37,243 nt of DNA, from positions 1-37,243 of the forward strand of contig NZ_FNJU01000022.1 in NCBI RefSeq assembly GCF_900104555.1. Reading direction: 5' to 3'. Source of the stretch: Litchfieldia salsa. Lineage in GTDB: Bacteria; Bacillota; Bacilli; Bacillales; Bacillaceae_L. The notes under the pieces are model-generated. The model did not search any database and had not been told where the DNA came from. It saw only the letters and a program-made list of their open reading frames with translations. This document shows, piece after piece, positions 34,011 to 37,243 of the stretch (within the stretch, counting starts at the first letter, position 1; every line of letters begins with the position of its first letter). A program made the position numbers and the translations under genes.

Positions 34011-34093
34011 TAAACTCTCTGATATACTGAGAATAACTTGCACTGGGATTAATCACCTTAGAAACAATTTACTTCCTTTCCTACAAACAAAAA

Positions 34094-34119
34094 AAGCTAG
34101 GATCTTATCATCCTAGCTT
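34094..34119 (-). terminator. Terminator of cotE
   Basis: AAGCTAGGAT (34094-34103) and ATCCTAGCTT (34110-34119) form a perfect 10-bp stem with a 6-nt loop, then a T-run on the minus strand. It follows the cotE stop. Confidence 0.9.
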
Positions 34120-34128
34120 ACTCATTTA

Positions 34129-34674
34129 TTATTCTTCCAAATCCCCAACAAGGAAATCAGGATTTAGATCTTCAAATTCTTCATCATCAATGTCATCACA
34201 ATCCCAATCTTCTTCAATACACCCTTCCGGATTTACCGCCACACATACTTTGGTTTCACCAACAATTTCAGCAAGAAATTCTCTTTCCACTTGAACAACG
34301 ACTTTATTCCCATTAGGTGAAATCGTTGCTTCTAAGCAGTTTGGTTGTTGAAGTACTCTGGCAATAACATCAAAGTCGTCACCTAAGAAGTTATCATCTT
34401 TATACTTTAACTTGATAACATCTGTGTAAGTAACTGTTTCTGTGACAACTTCTGTTTTTGTGTTGTCATTATAAGAATACCAAACGTTGATATCATAGCA
34501 ACCTTCTACCTCAACAGTGTTCTCACATTTCTTTGCATCATATTGATGGTTGATAATCCAACAACCAAGAATACTAGTTGGTCTGTGTGACGGTGAAATA
34601 GTATGAGTAGACTGTGTAAATTTACGTCCCTTTCCTACAACCGCTTTTGTAATAATCTCTCTGTATTCAGACAT
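34129..34674 (-). CDS. cotE: Outer spore coat morphogenetic protein CotE
   Basis: 181 aa from the ATG at 34674, the second Met of the longer frame (34704). GGAGGG lies 9 nt before it, and [20 protein letters not shown] equals the known N-terminus. CotE forms a ring around the forespore and recruits outer-coat proteins. The core ([33 protein letters not shown]) is well conserved. The acidic tail ([20 protein letters not shown]) is typical. Unlike B. subtilis CotE it has extra Cys in the tail ([13 protein letters not shown]). Between the miaB-ymcA operon and mutSL, as in B. subtilis. A sigma-E-like promoter lies upstream. Confidence 0.96.
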   Translation of the reverse strand: MSEYREIITKAVVGKGRKFTQSTHTISPSHRPTSILGCWIINHQYDAKKCENTVEVEGCYDINVWYSYNDNTKTEVVTETVTYTDVIKLKYKDDNFLGDDFDVIARVLQQPNCLEATISPNGNKVVVQVEREFLAEIVGETKVCVAVNPEGCIEEDWDCDDIDDEEFEDLNPDFLVGDLEE

Positions 34675-34972
34675 ACGTGCAAACCCTCCTCTATCAATCT
34701 TCATTTCATCCTATGCAGGGCAAATGACTAGTGTTCCAAAAAAATACAAATCGACAATACTTTTTCTCTTAACTCTGTAAAACAAATCATTACACCGCCC
34801 ATAGTGACCGGTATCAAAACCGCATGGTTGACTAAAAAAATGGGCACAAAGAAAATTCAATTCATTTATCTAATAATGAATGAAAACCATATAGTTCATT
34901 GTATGCACGTTTGCCCAGATATGTGCCTTTTTTTGCGATTAATATTAATTATTGTTTTTTACATAAAAAAAA
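34675..34972. other. Long leader region upstream of cotE
   Basis: About 300 nt between the ymcA terminator and the cotE start. It holds the sigma-E-like promoter at 34898-34924 and otherwise no gene with a ribosome binding site on either strand. If that promoter is used, the cotE mRNA has a leader of about 200 nt. Confidence 0.5.
34898..34924 (-). promoter_or_regulatory. Putative sigma-E promoter of cotE
   Basis: On the minus strand CATACAAT (34905-34898) is a perfect sigma-E -10 box. ACATATC (34924-34918) resembles the -35, but the spacer of 12 is one or two short. cotE is transcribed from a sigma-E promoter in B. subtilis. Confidence 0.45.
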
Positions 34973-34992
34973 GGATGATCTATTGATCATCC
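34973..34992 (-). terminator. Terminator of the miaB-ymcA operon
   Basis: GGATGATC (34973-34980) and GATCATCC (34985-34992) form a perfect 8-bp stem with a 4-nt loop; the minus strand then has TTTTTTTT. It lies 24 nt past the ymcA stop. Confidence 0.9.
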
Positions 34993-35015
34993 CAAAGTAA
35001 TATTTAATAAAACTA

Positions 35016-35447
35016 TTAGTGGCAACTGCTTCCACTGTCGTTATTCACTTTTGAACCAGTTTCGCCTCTTAACACATCTCCACCAGTTGATTCAATGATT
35101 TCATCAGTCACCCGGTTTGAAATTGTATTTGCAACTAATTGTAATAAATCATTTACTTCAATTTGTGAGTGCTTGAACTCTTCAACAATTGGAATCCCAT
35201 CAAGTTCAGCTTGTATCGCATCGATCTTTTCTTCAACTTTCCTTAATGCCTCTGTCTTTCCATAGTGTTGGAAATTAACAGCTTGCTTTTGAAGACTTTT
35301 GATACTAGCAATCATTTCTTTGATTTTTTGATTTTCATTAATTTGAGCTTCAGCTCTTTTAAAGAAATCCACTTCTTCTGTTTCAGCAATCATTTTCGCA
35401 AGTTCTCTTGCTCGTTCCACGATTTGTGCTTTTGTATAAGTTGCCAT
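35016..35447 (-). CDS. ymcA: RicA (YmcA), part of the RicAFT complex
   Basis: 143 aa, mostly helical (EEVDFFKRAEAQINENQKI through LRKVEEKIDAIQAELDGI), of the YlbF/YmcA family. With YlbF and YaaT it forms the Ric complex that directs RNase Y processing of operon mRNAs and affects competence, biofilm and sporulation. The C-terminus ends SGSSCH; a Cys near the end is known to help hold iron-sulfur clusters in this complex. It starts one base after the miaB stop, with its AGAGGTGATAT site inside miaB, so the two are coupled as in B. subtilis. Confidence 0.94.
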   Translation of the reverse strand: MATYTKAQIVERARELAKMIAETEEVDFFKRAEAQINENQKIKEMIASIKSLQKQAVNFQHYGKTEALRKVEEKIDAIQAELDGIPIVEEFKHSQIEVNDLLQLVANTISNRVTDEIIESTGGDVLRGETGSKVNNDSGSSCH

Positions 35448-35448
35448 A

Positions 35449-36978
35449 TTATATCACCTCTACTGCTTCCTCAATCATTTCTCCATCAAGTGACCATGTT
35501 TTTGCTTGCGTAATTTTAACCTTAACAATTTTTCCAATCGCAGATTTAGGCCCTCTAAAGTTTACGACTTTATTCTTACTTGTATAGCCTGCAAGAATAT
35601 CTGGATTCTTTTTGCTTTCACCTTCAACTAGAACCTCAACCACTTGACCTTGATATTCAAGGTTTTTCTTAGCTGCGATTTCGTTAACAAGTGCATTCAA
35701 ACGTTGCAGACGCTCTTTCTTCACTTCCATCGGAATATTATCTTCCATGTTAGCTGCTGGTGTTCCTTCACGAGGTGAATAAATAAAAGTGTACGCTGTG
35801 TCATATTCTACTTCTCTATATAATGACATCGTTTCCTCAAATTGTTCATCTGTCTCATTTGGGAATCCAACAATAATGTCTGTTGTAAATGAAGCATTAG
35901 GAATTTTTTCTTTCATCTTCTTTACAAGCTCAACATAGTGCTCACGCGTATATTTTCTTGCCATTAATTTCAGTACTTCTGTACTACCAGATTGGACTGG
36001 TAGATGGATATGTTCCATTAGGTTTCCACCCTTTGAAAGTACATCAATAAGATGATCGTCAAAATCTCTAGGATGGCTAGTCGTAAATCGAATTCTTGGG
36101 ATATCAATTTTACGAAGCTCGTCCATTAAGTCTCCTAAGCCATACTTTTTATCTGTAAAGTCTTTACCAAACGCATTAACATTTTGCCCAAGAAGAGTTA
36201 CCTCTTGGTACCCATTTGCTGCAAGATGGCGTACTTCCTGAATAATATCTTCAGGTTGTCTGCTACGCTCTTTGCCTCGAGTATAAGGGACAATACAATA
36301 CGTACAGAACTTATCACAGCCATACATGATGTTTACCCAGGCTTTAATACTACCTTTACGACTACGTGGAAGATTCTCAATAACATCTCCCTCTTTAGAC
36401 CAAACTTCAACTACCATTTCCTTACTGAACATCGCTTCTTTGACAATCTGTGGTAAACGGTGAATATTGTGAGTGCCAAAGACCATGTCGATAAAAGAAT
36501 GCTTTTGTAAAATACGATTAACAACAGATTCTTCTTGAGACATACAGCCACAAATCCCAATTAGAAGATTAGGATTCTTTAATTTTAAGGGCTTTAAATG
36601 TCCAATTTCCCCAAACACTTTATTTTCAGCGTTTTCTCTAATTGCACAGGTATTTAACAAAACAATATCCGCATCTTCTGTTTGATTTGTCGCCTCATAC
36701 CCCATCTCGATCAAAATGCCTGCCATGATTTCTGTATCATGTTCATTCATTTGACAACCGTATGTACGGATAAGGAATTTCTTCCCTTCCCCAAACCCAT
36801 TCATTTCTTCTGGAATATGAAAATCTCTATGAATTGAAATATCTTCTTTTCCACGCTTCTTCGCATCTTTCAATGAAGGTGGTTGATATACAGCTTGGAA
36901 ATACTGGCCATAATCCTTTTCGGATTTTTGGTCCGCTGGATTAATTTGTGCAGATTCTAAGCGTTGCTTCTCATTCAT
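35449..36978 (-). CDS. miaB: tRNA methylthiotransferase MiaB
   Basis: 509 aa, radical-SAM enzyme converting i6A37 to ms2i6A37 in tRNA, the step after MiaA. The N-terminal UPF0004 domain supplies three Cys for the auxiliary cluster ([30 protein letters not shown]). The radical-SAM triad is in [20 protein letters not shown]-terminal TRAM domain (about 430-500) binds tRNA. The first 65 residues are an extension seen in Bacillus YmcB. The gene is the first of the miaB-ymcA operon. ATG at 36978 has GAAGGAGTTT before it. Confidence 0.97.
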   Translation of the reverse strand: MNEKQRLESAQINPADQKSEKDYGQYFQAVYQPPSLKDAKKRGKEDISIHRDFHIPEEMNGFGEGKKFLIRTYGCQMNEHDTEIMAGILIEMGYEATNQTEDADIVLLNTCAIRENAENKVFGEIGHLKPLKLKNPNLLIGICGCMSQEESVVNRILQKHSFIDMVFGTHNIHRLPQIVKEAMFSKEMVVEVWSKEGDVIENLPRSRKGSIKAWVNIMYGCDKFCTYCIVPYTRGKERSRQPEDIIQEVRHLAANGYQEVTLLGQNVNAFGKDFTDKKYGLGDLMDELRKIDIPRIRFTTSHPRDFDDHLIDVLSKGGNLMEHIHLPVQSGSTEVLKLMARKYTREHYVELVKKMKEKIPNASFTTDIIVGFPNETDEQFEETMSLYREVEYDTAYTFIYSPREGTPAANMEDNIPMEVKKERLQRLNALVNEIAAKKNLEYQGQVVEVLVEGESKKNPDILAGYTSKNKVVNFRGPKSAIGKIVKVKITQAKTWSLDGEMIEEAVEVI

Positions 36979-37130
36979 TATAAAACTCCTTCCGTTTTGT
37001 AACCAAAAACAATAGCTAGTATATAATCTATCATTAAATTAAACAATAACATACATCACAAATTTACATTTAAAAGAGGTCGAACAATTTATTTTAACAT
37101 TGTTCAAAATCTTAGTAAAGTCATAAGAAA

Positions 37131-37243
37131 AGCGTAAGCGCCTCGTTCAGCCCCGACAGGCATAAGGCGAATCACGTAGGAAATCTTGTTTTCCGTAGTG
37201 ATTCGACTTATGACCCCGAGGGGCTAGGCGCTGGAGCTAGACA
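37131..37243. repeat. Palindromic dispersed-type intergenic repeat
   Basis: AGCGCCT...GGCATAAGGCGAATCAC (37138-37175) pairs with GTGATTCGACTTATGACC through AGGCGCT (37198-37231), giving a long imperfect stem of about 35 bp around a short centre (GTAGGAAATCTTGTTTTCC). It ends in CTGGAGCTAGACA at the window edge. GC content is far above the flanks. The form resembles intergenic repeats I have seen in Bacillaceae genomes. No coding potential. Confidence 0.8.

Noticed and set aside
34804-34986. 60-aa plus-strand frame in the cotE leader
   Set aside because: No ribosome binding site, it runs through the ymcA terminator, and its composition is unlike a protein.

Overview
The window is low-GC DNA with strong Gram-positive ribosome binding sites and frequent GTG/TTG starts. 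Its right two thirds match the Bacillus subtilis lexA-to-miaB chromosomal neighbourhood almost gene for gene. It holds the sporulation genes sirA, spoVK, cotE and cwlC and a Spo0E-type phosphatase, so the host is an endospore-forming Bacillaceae (Bacillus sensu lato). I cannot name the species from sequence alone.

Left part (1-14.2 kb) is accessory and partly decayed. It carries small unknown proteins and four intact small lipoproteins, two of which are thioredoxin-like paralogues. At least four pseudogenes or gene remnants can be read through frameshifts and stops (1829-2545, 2628-2708, 9692-10081, 10790-11139), plus a short plus-strand remnant at 8701-8853. The outstanding element is a two-gene plus-strand operon (3179-6984): an HscC-like Hsp70, and a large J-domain/TPR/membrane/DUF1266 protein that appears to fuse parts encoded separately around E. 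coli hscC. Also here are yfhF, a CwlC spore-lysis amidase (in B. subtilis next to spoVK, here displaced), a CBO0543-family membrane protein, a ComFB-family protein, a one-domain EamA protein, and two small genes (45 and 56 aa) with their own terminators.

Middle part (14.4-22.2 kb): a MurE-like Mur ligase with an altered amino-acid-recognition motif, yneK behind a palindromic promoter, the ccdA-yneI-ccdC block for cytochrome c maturation, ynzD, yneF, sirA with an upstream Spo0A box, and the SOS operon yneA-yneB-ynzC divergent from lexA with three LexA boxes. tkt, which lies between ynzC and sirA in B. subtilis, is absent. Between lexA and glnA is an array of about eight 52-bp tandem repeats with palindromic ends.

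Right part (22.2-37.2 kb, all minus strand): glnR-glnA behind a promoter carrying two GlnR sites, hflX-ynbB, spoVK, hfq, miaA, mutS-mutL, cotE, and miaB-ymcA (ricA). The window ends in a ~110-bp palindromic intergenic repeat. No tRNA, rRNA, CRISPR array, insertion sequence or prophage module was seen.
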